Below are positions 15,627 through 23,755 of a stretch of 49,354 nucleotides of DNA, one piece after another (within the stretch, counting starts at the first letter, position 1; every line of letters starts with the position of its first letter). Both the position numbers and the translations under genes were made by a program. The DNA lies in contig CAJUQV010000025.1 of NCBI GenBank assembly GCA_910588335.1, forward strand, positions 1 through 49,354. The letters run 5' to 3'. This DNA is from an uncultured Ruminiclostridium sp. (GTDB lineage: Bacteria > Bacillota > Clostridia > Oscillospirales > Ruminococcaceae). Below the pieces are notes generated by a model. The model was not told where the DNA came from. It was given only the letters and a program-made list of their open reading frames with translations, and ran no database searches.

Positions 15627-15735
15627 TAAGATTTTGAAGGCAAAGTCTCTTTACCTCTCGCTTGTTTAAACCGCGCTTTAAACAATATACTATAACTGAT
15701 TGTCAACAAAACTTTAAAAAGTCTCCGTTTTTACT

Positions 15736-16656
15736 TTATTTTTGCTGAAAAACTTTGAGCAGTCTGTCCTTTTCCGTTTCCGAAAGGATTTTACTCCATT
15801 TTACACGTTCCGCTTTCGTAAGGATGTCGATTCCGTATTCTGCAAAACGCGCGGTTTTATCTCTTTCTGTATCGTTCCATTTGTCGAACCCCTCCGGGGC
15901 AACGTGACTTCCGTACTCGCACTCTATAAAGCTCGCTTTCCCGTAATCCCTCCAAGGGCGCGCCAAATATATTGAGCCGTCTGCTACTCCCTCCCCGTGA
16001 TTAAAGCGGCATTGATTAAATACGAACCCGGTTTCCTGAGCAGCCGAATGGGCGGGCGCCGCAGCGTAACCATGCCCCCTTGCGTCGTGAACAGACTTTA
16101 TTTCGCAGCGGTCAAACAAAACGTCTCCGCATCCGAATATAAAATCCACCGTTCCCGCTATGAAACAGTTTTGAAATATCTGCCTCATTCCGCCGCCTCG
16201 GCGCAGATCGTCTTTCAGAAAACCGTCGTATCTTTCTATAAGATCGGCCGGCAATGGGCCGCAGAAAACAGTATCCTGAGTGGACACAAACCCGCAGTCC
16301 GCAGCCGTGAATCCGTCTGCGCAAACGGACAGCGCGACTTCCTGCCCTTTTACTTCGGGCGAATGCGAGTCATTTTCAACGGTAAGCCCTTTGAAGCTCA
16401 CATTGTCGGCCAATACCGCCGCCGTATACGTGCGGAAGGTGTTGTATTCCCGACCGATTTCGTCAAGTTTTTTGGCATAGTCATCGTATACTATAACGGT
16501 GCTGTTCCTTCCCGCACCGACTAATTCCACGTTGGGAACGCATATTTCAATTTTTTCCCTGTATACCCCTTTTTCAAGAACTATACGCGTATTTTCGGAT
16601 ACATATTTCAGCATATCTGACAGTTTGTCTTTCGGCGAAACGCAAATATTTTCCAT
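15736..16656 (-). CDS. Cytoplasmic pectin methylesterase, CE8
   Basis: A 306-residue CE8 pectinesterase that removes methyl groups from galacturonate residues, releasing methanol. The beta-helix signature motifs are complete: Q127-D128-T (STQDTVF), GTVDFIFG (168-175; catalytic D171), GYAAAP (196-201) and LARPWR (231-236). There is no signal peptide and no transmembrane segment, so it should act on imported methylated oligogalacturonides. AAAGGA lies before the ATG, and a near-consensus promoter is upstream. It is divergently transcribed from the transport operon, sharing a 487-bp regulatory region with it. Confidence 0.94.
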   Translation of the reverse strand: MENICVSPKDKLSDMLKYVSENTRIVLEKGVYREKIEICVPNVELVGAGRNSTVIVYDDYAKKLDEIGREYNTFRTYTAAVLADNVSFKGLTVENDSHSPEVKGQEVALSVCADGFTAADCGFVSTQDTVFCGPLPADLIERYDGFLKDDLRRGGGMRQIFQNCFIAGTVDFIFGCGDVLFDRCEIKSVHDARGHGYAAAPAHSAAQETGFVFNQCRFNHGEGVADGSIYLARPWRDYGKASFIECEYGSHVAPEGFDKWNDTERDKTARFAEYGIDILTKAERVKWSKILSETEKDRLLKVFQQK

Positions 16657-16723
16657 CGGCTTTTCCTTTCATTTGACGCAATGACTAAATATGATATATT
16701 TTTTTGCTTTCGTTACATTCTCG

Positions 16724-16752
16724 ATTATATATGTTATTTGCTCTTTTTTCAA
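16724..16752 (-). promoter_or_regulatory. Pectinesterase promoter
   Basis: On the minus strand TTGAAA (16747-16752), 17 bp, TATAAT (16724-16729), about 68 bp before the ATG. Close to the sigma-A consensus. Confidence 0.8.
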
Positions 16753-16865
16753 CAGCAAATACATATTTTCATAAAAAATCAACAAAAAAATCCCTGTTTT
16801 TTTAGCAATTTTAATTAAATTGTTGAAAAACGAAAAGTGCGGTAACTTCAAACAGAAAAAATATG

Positions 16866-16930
16866 TATCCGAATTGTCCATAAATTGTCTTGTATTTGGC
16901 GTATACATTCGGAGTCTTTTAGGTTACAAT
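16866..16930 (+). promoter_or_regulatory. Candidate activator site and -10 of the transport operon
   Basis: TATCCGAATTGTCCATAAA (16866-16884) matches TATCCGTTTTGTCCATAAA at 31426-31444 at 17 of 19 positions. Each lies 57-59 bp upstream of a -10-like hexamer (TACAAT at 16925 here; TATAAT at 31483). That fixed spacing suits an activator site, possibly for the nearby AraC protein. Confidence 0.5.
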
Positions 16931-17143
16931 TAGTAAAATAGTTTTTTTGTGGGTTATCTACAAAAAAATATGACATTGTAAAAATTATTTGATAATTTTT
17001 TATCAATATGTTTTCTTGTTTCTATATATCCGAATATGCTCTTGTCTTAATCACAAAATCGCCCTATTGCTTCACAAACAATTTAGCGCATATGCGCTTA
17101 AAGTTGATAATTTTATTGAAATTTATCAGAAACAGAGTTTTAT

Positions 17144-17737
17144 ATGAAAAATATTTCCTTTAACCAATACAGGTTCATTGACCTGACGATACTGGCAGTA
17201 GTTACCGCGGTGTTTGAAGCTATTACCGCTTATGCCGCCACAAAATGGTTTCCCGGCGAGCTGTATGCGGTTTCTCCCACCATAGCTATGGCGTGCATAG
17301 TTATGATGCGCTGGAACGGCTTTGCGGCAATAAACGCGGCTTTGGGCGGAATGTCTTTCTGTCTTGCTTCGGGAGCGACCGAAAAACAAATTTTGATTTA
17401 TGTAGTCGGGAACTGCTTTGCCCTCCTTGCGCTTTTGCTTTTTAAACTTCCGGGAAAAAATAAAATAAAGGATAGATTTTACTTTACTCTATTGTTTGTC
17501 CTGACCGCATACATAGGCGCCCAGATCGGAAGATGGCTGGTGGGGCTTGCGTGCGGCGGCGCGGCTGATTCCATTATAATGTTCCTTACCACTGATATGC
17601 TGTCGCTGCTGTTTTCTGTGGTAATTGTCCTGATTTCCCGTAAGGCCGATGGACTTTTCGAGGATCAGAAAAGCTACCTGATTCGCATGGACAAGGCAAA
17701 AAAGAAAAAAGAGGCGGAGGATTATTACGGGCAATAA
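17144..17737 (+). CDS. ECF S-component-like membrane protein
   Basis: A 197-residue integral membrane protein with about five to six segments (12-32, 42-60, 61-80, 85-100, 112-133, 143-162) and a charged C-terminal tail (RMDKAKKKKEAEDYYGQ). Size, the small-residue-rich segments (FAAINAALGGMSFCLASGA) and position of charges recall substrate-binding S components of ECF transporters, though the ATPase/T partners are elsewhere. It is the first gene of the transport operon, 66 bp before the first ABC permease, so it may help substrate capture or energy coupling there. The ribosome site is weak. The S-component idea is tentative; the membrane nature is clear. Confidence 0.6.
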   Translation: MKNISFNQYRFIDLTILAVVTAVFEAITAYAATKWFPGELYAVSPTIAMACIVMMRWNGFAAINAALGGMSFCLASGATEKQILIYVVGNCFALLALLLFKLPGKNKIKDRFYFTLLFVLTAYIGAQIGRWLVGLACGGAADSIIMFLTTDMLSLLFSVVIVLISRKADGLFEDQKSYLIRMDKAKKKKEAEDYYGQ

Positions 17738-17803
17738 TCCTAAAAAAATTATAAAACCAAAATTTAATTTTATCGTAAAATATTATTTCAGGAGGATTTT
17801 AAG

Positions 17804-18856
17804 ATGCAACTGAACGCTGCCGATTATCTGATTTTCGATGAGGAAAGCGGAATTTACATTGAAAATCCGGAACAGGTTGTACGCGATGATGTTGAAAAAC
17901 ATCACTGGCTGAACGTTCTAAAGATGGTGCTGAAAGACTGGCGGCTCTATCTGATGCTTGTGCCTATGCTTTTGGTATTCCTATTGTGGCGTTACTTTCC
18001 AATGTACGAGCTGTTGGGATGCTTCAAGGTAACCGACGATGTAAAGCCGGTTGCGGAACAATTTTATTCGGGCTTTTCTTATTTCAAACAGCTCCTTGTC
18101 GGGACGGGAACGCTTACCACCGAATTCTGGAGAGCTTTCCGCAACACCTTCCTGCTGAGCTTCTACGGGCTTTGCTTCGGTTTTCCCATGCCCATAATTA
18201 TCGCGCTGTTTTTCAATGAAATACGTTCCAACATTCTGCGCAGCACTTATCAGGTTATGACCTATCTGCCTAAGTTCATGTCAACGGTAGTTATGACCTC
18301 TCTTGTAATGATGCTGGTTAAACAAGGCTCCCTTACATCCGGTACAGGTATACTTTCCCAGCTTCTCGTTCAGTTGGGAGCGATAAGCGGCGATACGGCA
18401 TATGCGGGTCTTATGAATGATCCGAGTTTTTTCCGGGCTATCTATCAGATAAGCGGCATTTGGGAGGGCGCGGGCTACGACAGTATCGTATTCTTCGCGG
18501 CTATAATCGCAATTTCACCTACCAGTTACGAAGCGGCGCAGATAGACGGCGCGGGAAAGATGTCGCAGATGAGGTACGTGGTTTTGCCCTGCATACTGTC
18601 AACCATTGTAATCATGCTTATCACAAGAATCGGTTCCCTGCTTAATATCGGATATGAAAAGGTCTTGCTTCTCTACAACCCCAATACATACGTCACCGCG
18701 GATGTTGTTTCCACCTTCGCCAACCGTTACGGTATCGCGGGTACCATGAAAGGTCTGGCCTCGGCGGCGGAAATGATGAACAACGTTATAGGAATGCTGC
18801 TTGTAATCGGCGCGAATACGATATCGCGCAAGGCGTCCGACGTATCGCTGTATTAA
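17804..18856 (+). CDS. Sugar ABC transporter permease, LplB/YteP type
   Basis: A 350-residue MalF-like inner-membrane permease of a CUT1 ABC importer. A cytosolic N-terminal stretch of about 45 residues precedes six membrane segments. The EAA loop that docks the ATPase is YEAAQIDGAG (242-251), followed by a typical RYVVLPCI. This type (LplB, YteP) imports pectin- or rhamnogalacturonan-derived oligosaccharides in Bacillus. The N-terminal extension is longer than usual. CAGGAGG precedes the ATG. It pairs with the next permease and the lipoprotein binding protein; the ATPases are at 23756 and 36275. Confidence 0.93.
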   Translation: MQLNAADYLIFDEESGIYIENPEQVVRDDVEKHHWLNVLKMVLKDWRLYLMLVPMLLVFLLWRYFPMYELLGCFKVTDDVKPVAEQFYSGFSYFKQLLVGTGTLTTEFWRAFRNTFLLSFYGLCFGFPMPIIIALFFNEIRSNILRSTYQVMTYLPKFMSTVVMTSLVMMLVKQGSLTSGTGILSQLLVQLGAISGDTAYAGLMNDPSFFRAIYQISGIWEGAGYDSIVFFAAIIAISPTSYEAAQIDGAGKMSQMRYVVLPCILSTIVIMLITRIGSLLNIGYEKVLLLYNPNTYVTADVVSTFANRYGIAGTMKGLASAAEMMNNVIGMLLVIGANTISRKASDVSLY

Positions 18857-18880
18857 AGGATAAAGGAGTTAGCGGTTTAT

Positions 18881-19771
18881 ATGAAAAGAAAACTCGAAAT
18901 TTCCGAGCTTATATTCAAAATTATAAGCTACACTTTGCTTACAATATTCGCGCTTTGCTGCTTGTATCCTTTCTTATACGCCATTTCGGCTTCGATAAGC
19001 GGAAGGCATGCGGTAGAGTACAACGAGCTGATTTTATTTCCCAAGGATATTCAGTTTGACGCGTTTTCGAGAATGTTTAACGACAATATGTTCTGGAACG
19101 CCTATACAAACACACTGTTCATAACCTTCTACGGAACTATATGGGCGCTGTTTACCTCTATTTTCGGAGCTTACGCACTTTCCAAAAAACGTCTTTTGTT
19201 CCGTAAGGGCTTCAACTTCTTTCTTGTATTCACCATGTGGTTCAGCGCTGGACTTGTTCCCCAGTATCTGAACTATCTGGATACAAAGCGCGTGTTCAAC
19301 GCGGTGGGTATTATGGATGACAAGTGGCTGGTAGTTATCGCCATGGGTATGGCGGCAATGAACATTATACTGCTCCGAAACTCCTTTGAGGGTGTCCCCT
19401 CCGAAATAGAGGAAGCGGCGATAGTTGACGGGGCAACGGAAATGCAGGTGCTTTGGCGCGTATACATACCTATGAGCAAATCCATAATCGCAACGGTGGC
19501 TCTGTTTTTCGGAATCTCCCGCTGGAACGGATACTTTTGGGCAAGACAGATGATTTCCAATTCCAACGAACACCCGCTTCAGGTATTTATAAGACTGAAG
19601 CTGGAGCAGTATACCGACCCTGAACAGATGGCGGCATGGAATGAAGCCTACGCTTCGGATTCGATAATCTACGCGCTTATCGTATGCTCGATTGTCCCCA
19701 TTTTAATCATTTATCCCTTTATCCAGAAATATTTCGCAAAGGGTGTAAACGTAGGCGGCGTAAAGGAGTAA
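18881..19771 (+). CDS. Sugar ABC transporter permease, YtcP/LplC type
   Basis: A 296-residue MalG-like permease, second half of the importer pore. Six membrane segments; the EAA loop is EEAAIVDGAT (177-186) followed by VYIPMSKS. The C-terminus ends YFAKGVNVGGVKE, the usual ending of the YtcP/LplC family. AAAGGAG lies upstream of the ATG, 25 bp after the first permease. It is inferred to carry oligogalacturonides from the surrounding enzymes. A hairpin (19790-19818) follows the gene. Confidence 0.94.
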   Translation: MKRKLEISELIFKIISYTLLTIFALCCLYPFLYAISASISGRHAVEYNELILFPKDIQFDAFSRMFNDNMFWNAYTNTLFITFYGTIWALFTSIFGAYALSKKRLLFRKGFNFFLVFTMWFSAGLVPQYLNYLDTKRVFNAVGIMDDKWLVVIAMGMAAMNIILLRNSFEGVPSEIEEAAIVDGATEMQVLWRVYIPMSKSIIATVALFFGISRWNGYFWARQMISNSNEHPLQVFIRLKLEQYTDPEQMAAWNEAYASDSIIYALIVCSIVPILIIYPFIQKYFAKGVNVGGVKE

Positions 19772-19789
19772 AACCATCAATCGATTTTC

Positions 19790-19818
19790 TTAAACAGCAT
19801 GATTTATCCGCTGTTTAA
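19790..19818 (+). repeat. Intercistronic hairpin after the permeases
   Basis: TTAAACAGC (19790-19798) and GCTGTTTAA (19810-19818), 9-bp perfect stem, 11-nt loop. There is no T run, so it is more likely an mRNA end or processing signal than a full terminator. It directly precedes the small reading frame below. Confidence 0.6.
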
Positions 19819-19962
19819 ATGGAGAACAATATAAAAACAAAGTTGTCAATCGCTTTTGCGGTCGATATAAAAAGCGGTAATACCGTAAAAACAGACGGCA
19901 TGGATGCTGCGCAAGAAAAGATTATCACGGTGTTATCAAAATCAGAAAGCATTTATCCTTAA
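19819..19962 (+). CDS. Possible 47-residue peptide upstream of the binding protein
   Basis: ATG to TAA encodes MENNIKTKLSIAFAV followed by a hydrophilic, protein-like sequence ending SKSESIYP. The stop codon overlaps the AAAGGAGG ribosome site of the binding-protein gene, which would allow coupling. Against it: no ribosome site of its own and a hairpin immediately before the ATG. It could be a chance frame or the remains of a gene. Confidence 0.25.
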   Translation: MENNIKTKLSIAFAVDIKSGNTVKTDGMDAAQEKIITVLSKSESIYP

Positions 19963-19973
19963 AGGAGGAAGAA

Positions 19974-22199
19974 ATGAGAAAGTTAAGAATCGCGTCTTCA
20001 TTGATCGCTGTTTCTCTTGCTGCAACCACTCTTCTTACGGCGTGCAATCAGAGCAGCGGCAATGAAAACGCAACCACCACATCCGACAACGCCTCTGCGG
20101 CAACCACCACTCCGGCCGCTACCGAAGGCAATTCCGGCGGAGACACAACCACCGCAGAAAACAGCACCGCTTCCGCTCTCGCCTATGACGCGGGCACGGT
20201 TCTGCGCATGGCTACCGGCTATAACAGCAAGGACACCGGTCTCAGTTTTGACGCCGAAATTGCGGGCGAAGGAATCCAGCTGGCAGATGGCAACACCTAT
20301 CACACAGGCGATCTTAAACCCACATGGGTAGAGGTTCAGAACAGACTGAACATCACCATCGAGGATAAGTATCAGGGCAACAACTCCACCAATGAGTTTG
20401 AGTACTGGCAGGCTCAGCTTGATCAGGTAGATATGGTCAGCGGTACGGCTTCCCTGCTTACCGAAAACGGTGCGGCGGGCGCTCTCGTCAACATTGCCGA
20501 TTATCTGGACAGCATGCCTAACTTCAAGGCTTATCTTGAGCAGAATCCCATCGTTCGTCTCTCTATTACAGGCTCCACCTCCGGAGATACCAAGGGCGCC
20601 ATTTACTTCTCCCCTTACTTCGACGGTGTAAACGATATAGAGCGTATGCCTCTTATGAGAGTTGACTGGGTAGCCAAGCTGCTCGACGGCGACGGCGCTT
20701 TCGCTGCCGACTCCAGCAACACTACTGCGTCTCCCGTATATCAGCCTTATATGCCCACAAGCGGCAAGGTTGAAATTGAGACCGTTAAGCTCGACGGATC
20801 CGGTACCGAAACCGTTACAAAGGATTACGACAAGGGCGGAAACATCATAGCCAAGATGAACGAAGCCGGCGCAATGAGCGGTGTCGACGCCGTTAATATG
20901 CTCCGTACATACATCGACGAGGCTTATAACGGATACTACGGTTCCACCCGTTCAAATCTGTTCGTAGGTCAAAACGCTGCGTGGGACGCCGACGAGCTGG
21001 TTGCTCTCCTTCGCTGCGTAGTAGCCAACCCTCAGACTCTTAACGGCACCGACAGTATTCAGGGGCTCTTCTCCCGTGAAGATGACAATAACCAGAGAAG
21101 AGTTGATATGTTCCGTTTCGCAGGTTCTCTCTTCGGTGTTCGCGGTCTCGAGTCCAGATCCGATTACCTCTATGTAGGCAACGACAATAAGCTTCATGAC
21201 GCACGTCAGGAACCCGAGGCCTATGCCGCCATGGACAGAATGCACACTATGGCTGAAGAAGGCCTTATCTCCAAGTCCTTTATCGACAGCTCCAAGGAAA
21301 GCTCTTCAACAATGCTGGAAAACGACATGGGCTTTATGCACTATGACTATAACCAGACCCAGACAGTACTTAACGAAACCAAGCTTCAGAAGGAAGACGG
21401 CGAGAAGTATATGGCCGCAATGGTTCCCGTTGCTCACTGGTTTGACGGTTCAAGCGACGACGGCGTTTATATGAGATTTACCGAGTCCTGGCGTTCCGTT
21501 AAGACCGACGGTTGGGGAATTTCCAAGGCAGGCGTGGGCGACGATACAAACAAGCTCAATGCGGCACTTTCTCTTATTGACTATGCCTACAGCCCCGAAG
21601 GACAGATCCTTATGTCCTACGGCCCCGACGCTTTCATTATGACCGACGCCGACGGCAACTATATGACTTTCAAGTTTAATGGCACCGATATGCCCATGAT
21701 CGCTCAGGCTACATATGACGAGCTTTGGGAGAAGGCAAGCGGCAACTACACCAACTACGCGCGTAAGTACTTGGGCTCTACTCTCAGCTTCGTAAAGAGC
21801 CAGGCCTTTGAGTATCAGTGCACATCCGAAGCGGGCAGAGAAGGCGCAGGCTACATCTCCAACGCTATCGGCTTGGGCACCATCAAGCACCCTGAGCTGG
21901 CGCTCACCGAAAACGCGTGGTACACATCCGTTCCAACCGTACTGCCCAACACCAAGACCGAAAACGATATGATAGGCACCTTCACGGAGCTTGGCGCCAA
22001 GGGTAAGTTCGGCCAGAACAAGGACGGTGAGAACCTCTTCGTTAACATCATCTGCGGAGGTTACTCCGGGGAAGGTACTTCTTCCGCCGAAGAAACAATG
22101 ACCACCGTAAGCGACGCTTGGAACGGTGCTCAGTATCTTGCTCTTAAGCAGGACGCTTGGCAGAGACTTGTAACCTACTACAACGAGATAAACGGCTGA
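19974..22199 (+). CDS. Oligosaccharide-binding lipoprotein of the ABC importer (LplA-like)
   Basis: A 741-residue extracellular solute-binding protein. It has a lipoprotein signal with lipobox LTAC (C24), then a Ser/Thr/Asn-rich linker to about residue 65 that spaces it from the membrane. The rest is a large bilobed type 1/YtcQ-like binding domain, about 200 residues longer than usual, consistent with binding long oligosaccharides. Its position next to the two permeases and the galacturonide enzymes suggests pectic oligomers as ligand. Codon use is biased toward C-ending, 'highly expressed' codons unlike its neighbours. AAAGGAGG precedes the ATG, and a folded spacer follows the gene. Confidence 0.93.
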   Translation: MRKLRIASSLIAVSLAATTLLTACNQSSGNENATTTSDNASAATTTPAATEGNSGGDTTTAENSTASALAYDAGTVLRMATGYNSKDTGLSFDAEIAGEGIQLADGNTYHTGDLKPTWVEVQNRLNITIEDKYQGNNSTNEFEYWQAQLDQVDMVSGTASLLTENGAAGALVNIADYLDSMPNFKAYLEQNPIVRLSITGSTSGDTKGAIYFSPYFDGVNDIERMPLMRVDWVAKLLDGDGAFAADSSNTTASPVYQPYMPTSGKVEIETVKLDGSGTETVTKDYDKGGNIIAKMNEAGAMSGVDAVNMLRTYIDEAYNGYYGSTRSNLFVGQNAAWDADELVALLRCVVANPQTLNGTDSIQGLFSREDDNNQRRVDMFRFAGSLFGVRGLESRSDYLYVGNDNKLHDARQEPEAYAAMDRMHTMAEEGLISKSFIDSSKESSSTMLENDMGFMHYDYNQTQTVLNETKLQKEDGEKYMAAMVPVAHWFDGSSDDGVYMRFTESWRSVKTDGWGISKAGVGDDTNKLNAALSLIDYAYSPEGQILMSYGPDAFIMTDADGNYMTFKFNGTDMPMIAQATYDELWEKASGNYTNYARKYLGSTLSFVKSQAFEYQCTSEAGREGAGYISNAIGLGTIKHPELALTENAWYTSVPTVLPNTKTENDMIGTFTELGAKGKFGQNKDGENLFVNIICGGYSGEGTSSAEETMTTVSDAWNGAQYLALKQDAWQRLVTYYNEING

Positions 22200-22252
22200 C
22201 GCCGTAATTCTCCGAAAGCGCTTTTTTCAGCGCAGTGAAACCCATTTATAAC

Positions 22253-22388
22253 TAATATTTGATCTCTATCAAATATTAAGCCTTCAACCGAGGATTTATC
22301 CTCGGTTCGGCCGGGCGAAAAACAAATATTGCTGCTAAAGGCAATACTTTTCGTCGGGCCGAGCCGGGAATCGTTCTCCCTTGAAGGC
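22253..22388 (+). ncRNA. Cloverleaf-like structured spacer (candidate RNA element)
   Basis: An 11-bp hairpin TAATATTTGAT/ATCAAATATTA (22253-22278) precedes a branched fold. A closing stem GCCTTCAA (22280-22287) pairs with TTGAAGGC (22381-22388). Inside are a 7-bp hairpin CCGAGGA/TCCTCGG (22288-22305), a long arm of about 15 bp (22307-22321 with 22348-22362; one mismatch, one G-U) topped by a second 6-bp stem TATTGC/GCAATA, and a weak GGGA/TCCC hairpin (22366-22380). That makes a four-way junction. It sits between the abundant binding-protein gene and membrane-protein genes, so stabilising the upstream mRNA or acting in cis are both possible. No known RNA family is recognised. Confidence 0.5.
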
Positions 22389-22440
22389 CGATCTCCCCGC
22401 CGAAAGCGGCATTTAAACAAAGTTGTTAAATCCTGATATA

Positions 22441-22467
22441 TTATGTTATTGAATGAACATAACATAA
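22441..22467 (+). promoter_or_regulatory. Inverted repeat just before the 22483 gene
   Basis: TTATGTTA (22441-22448) and TAACATAA (22460-22467), perfect 8-bp arms, 11-nt spacer, ending 3 bases from the AGGAAGAGGG ribosome site. It may tune translation of the next gene or be an operator; not proven. Confidence 0.4.
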
Positions 22468-22482
22468 AGGAAGAGGGCTTAT

Positions 22483-23073
22483 ATGTATAAGAAACAATTA
22501 ACATTTCAGAAAATTGTCTGTTTCGCTATGTTGGCGGCGGCCGCTCTGGTATTTATATACTCTCTCGGCATTATGACCGATCTGTATGACAGCCTGTACT
22601 CTACCATGAGGAACCCCGATGATTACACCGAATCAACCGTAGCGGGCTCGTCCATCTATTACGAAATGCAGCCCTTTAACTCAACCTTTACTAAGATATC
22701 CATAGGGCTTATTCTTGTTACACTGGTTTTATTTCTGACTAACACCCATTCCCGCAGAAAGTACTACATAGGCAATTATATTGCAGTGGGGCTTTCGTCG
22801 GTGTGCAATATCGGGGTGTCGATATGGTCTCTTTCCGAAATATCGGCTTATAAAGCGCAGTATCTGCAGATAGACTTTGAGGCTCTCAAGGCGCACTCGG
22901 AGCTTTGGAAAACCTATTATACGGATTCCACCTTCTGGTTTGATGTGTCATATTTCGTATTCGGGCTTCTAATGCTGTTAACGATACTGCTTATTGTCAA
23001 TCTTGTTTGGAAAGTACTCATGATGAAGGAAGAAAAACGTCTTATCGGTACGGGAAAGGAGATGAAAGCATGA
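22483..23073 (+). CDS. Four-TM protein of unknown function in the ABC importer operon (1)
   Basis: A 196-residue membrane protein I do not recognise. Four predicted segments (about 10-30, 68-88, 94-117, 150-173), with a roughly 35-residue outward loop between the first two and a basic cytosolic C-terminus (KVLMMKEEKRLIGTGKEMKA). No catalytic motif. AGGAAGAGGG precedes the ATG. Its TGA overlaps the ATG of the next gene, so the two are translationally coupled. Lying between the binding protein and the ATPase, it is probably an accessory subunit of the importer or a factor for its assembly. Confidence 0.75.
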   Translation: MYKKQLTFQKIVCFAMLAAAALVFIYSLGIMTDLYDSLYSTMRNPDDYTESTVAGSSIYYEMQPFNSTFTKISIGLILVTLVLFLTNTHSRRKYYIGNYIAVGLSSVCNIGVSIWSLSEISAYKAQYLQIDFEALKAHSELWKTYYTDSTFWFDVSYFVFGLLMLLTILLIVNLVWKVLMMKEEKRLIGTGKEMKA

Positions 23074-23570
23074 CTTTTAAAAACAACGCTCTCATAAAAA
23101 AGGATCGGCTCCGTTTCACCAAGAACAAGCTTTCGTCCTCTCTTACCCTGTTGGCGATAGTTTTCAACGCGCTTTACTTTGTCTGTATCTATAAATCCGA
23201 CGTGGGATCCTATTATTATCAGTATATGATGGGAATTTCCGTTGTTTACAATCTTTTGTTTATGCTTATCGCGTTTCTCGCCTCCGAAGGCGTAAAAAGC
23301 TATAAGCTCAATTATTCCTATGTCCTTGTGCTTCTTGGATTGGGGCAGATAATACGCATTTTTATACTGCCTATGGACGCGACGCGGGCAATCGTTACTT
23401 TAAGCGGCGAGGAAGAGGTGGTAATGGGGAGCGGACAGTTTACACGCATATGCGTTTATCTTATCGGCTCCGCGGCGCTTTGCATAATAGCGGGAGTTAT
23501 CGCGTTTTATAAAACCCGTACTCTTTCGGCATATCAGGCCGAGCTTGACAGAAAAAATATGCCTGTGTAA
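23070..23570 (+). CDS. Four-TM protein of unknown function in the ABC importer operon (2)
   Basis: A 166-residue membrane protein, no family recognised. Four predicted segments (about 22-40, 47-67, 76-95, 126-147), with a basic N-terminus (KKDRLRFTKNKLSS). I start it at the ATG at 23070, which overlaps the stop of the preceding gene (ATGA) and has AAAGGAG upstream; a longer frame overlaps that gene by 67 bp. Size and topology are like its neighbours at 22483 and 24836, which suggests a set of related accessory proteins. Function is unknown. Confidence 0.75.
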   Translation: MTFKNNALIKKDRLRFTKNKLSSSLTLLAIVFNALYFVCIYKSDVGSYYYQYMMGISVVYNLLFMLIAFLASEGVKSYKLNYSYVLVLLGLGQIIRIFILPMDATRAIVTLSGEEEVVMGSGQFTRICVYLIGSAALCIIAGVIAFYKTRTLSAYQAELDRKNMPV

Positions 23571-23590
23571 GGAAGCGATTGCTTAGCACC

Positions 23591-23746
23591 AATCCCTTTT
23601 TAAACTTTGGATATTGCATCAGTTTAAATATGGGACGGCATAAGAACAGATTCTAAGTTCTAAAGCAACCGGATCGAATAGGATCGAATGCGATTCCGAT
23701 CCGTGACCTGCACATCGGTGCAGGTGATTCTCCGTTGGAAGGGATT
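23591..23746 (+). ncRNA. Folded leader over the ATPase ribosome site (candidate cis-element)
   Basis: Several hairpins in the spacer before the ATPase gene: TTTAAAC/GTTTAAA (23599-23605, 23622-23628), CGGATCG/CGATCCG (23670-23676, 23697-23703) and ACCTGCAC/GTGCAGGT with loop ATCG (23706-23725). AATCCCTT (23591-23598) can pair with AAGGGATT near the end, which includes the AAGGGA ribosome site, closing a multibranch loop and hiding that site. The last part, TTCTCCGTTGGAAGG, resembles TTCTCCCTTGAAGG at the end of the element at 22253-22388. Only energy calculation and conservation could show it is real. Confidence 0.4.
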
Positions 23747-23755
23747 GATTATAAG

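Larger units (their letters stand above)
15424..15735. other. Intergenic region with three hairpins
   Basis: No gene. It contains repeat copy B (15455-15513), a C7/G7 hairpin (15603-15626) and an AT hairpin TTGTTTAAA/TTTAAACAA (15662-15685). The last two lie downstream of the pectinesterase on the minus strand and may serve as its transcript end, but neither is followed by a good T run in that direction. Confidence 0.6.
16657..17143. other. Divergent regulatory region of pectinesterase and transport operon
   Basis: No gene. Contents: pectinesterase promoter (16724-16752, minus), a motif shared with the kduD promoter (16866-16884), a TCCGAAT/ATTCGGA inverted pair (16868-16874, 16907-16913), a -10 like TACAAT (16925-16930) and an AT palindrome AAAAATTAT/ATAATTTTT (16980-17000). 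The latter could be an operator in the long leader of the transport operon. Confidence 0.65.

Noticed and set aside
22280..22388. The cloverleaf as a tRNA gene
   Set aside because: About 109 nt, no T-loop or anticodon-arm consensus, no CCA, long arm in the wrong place.
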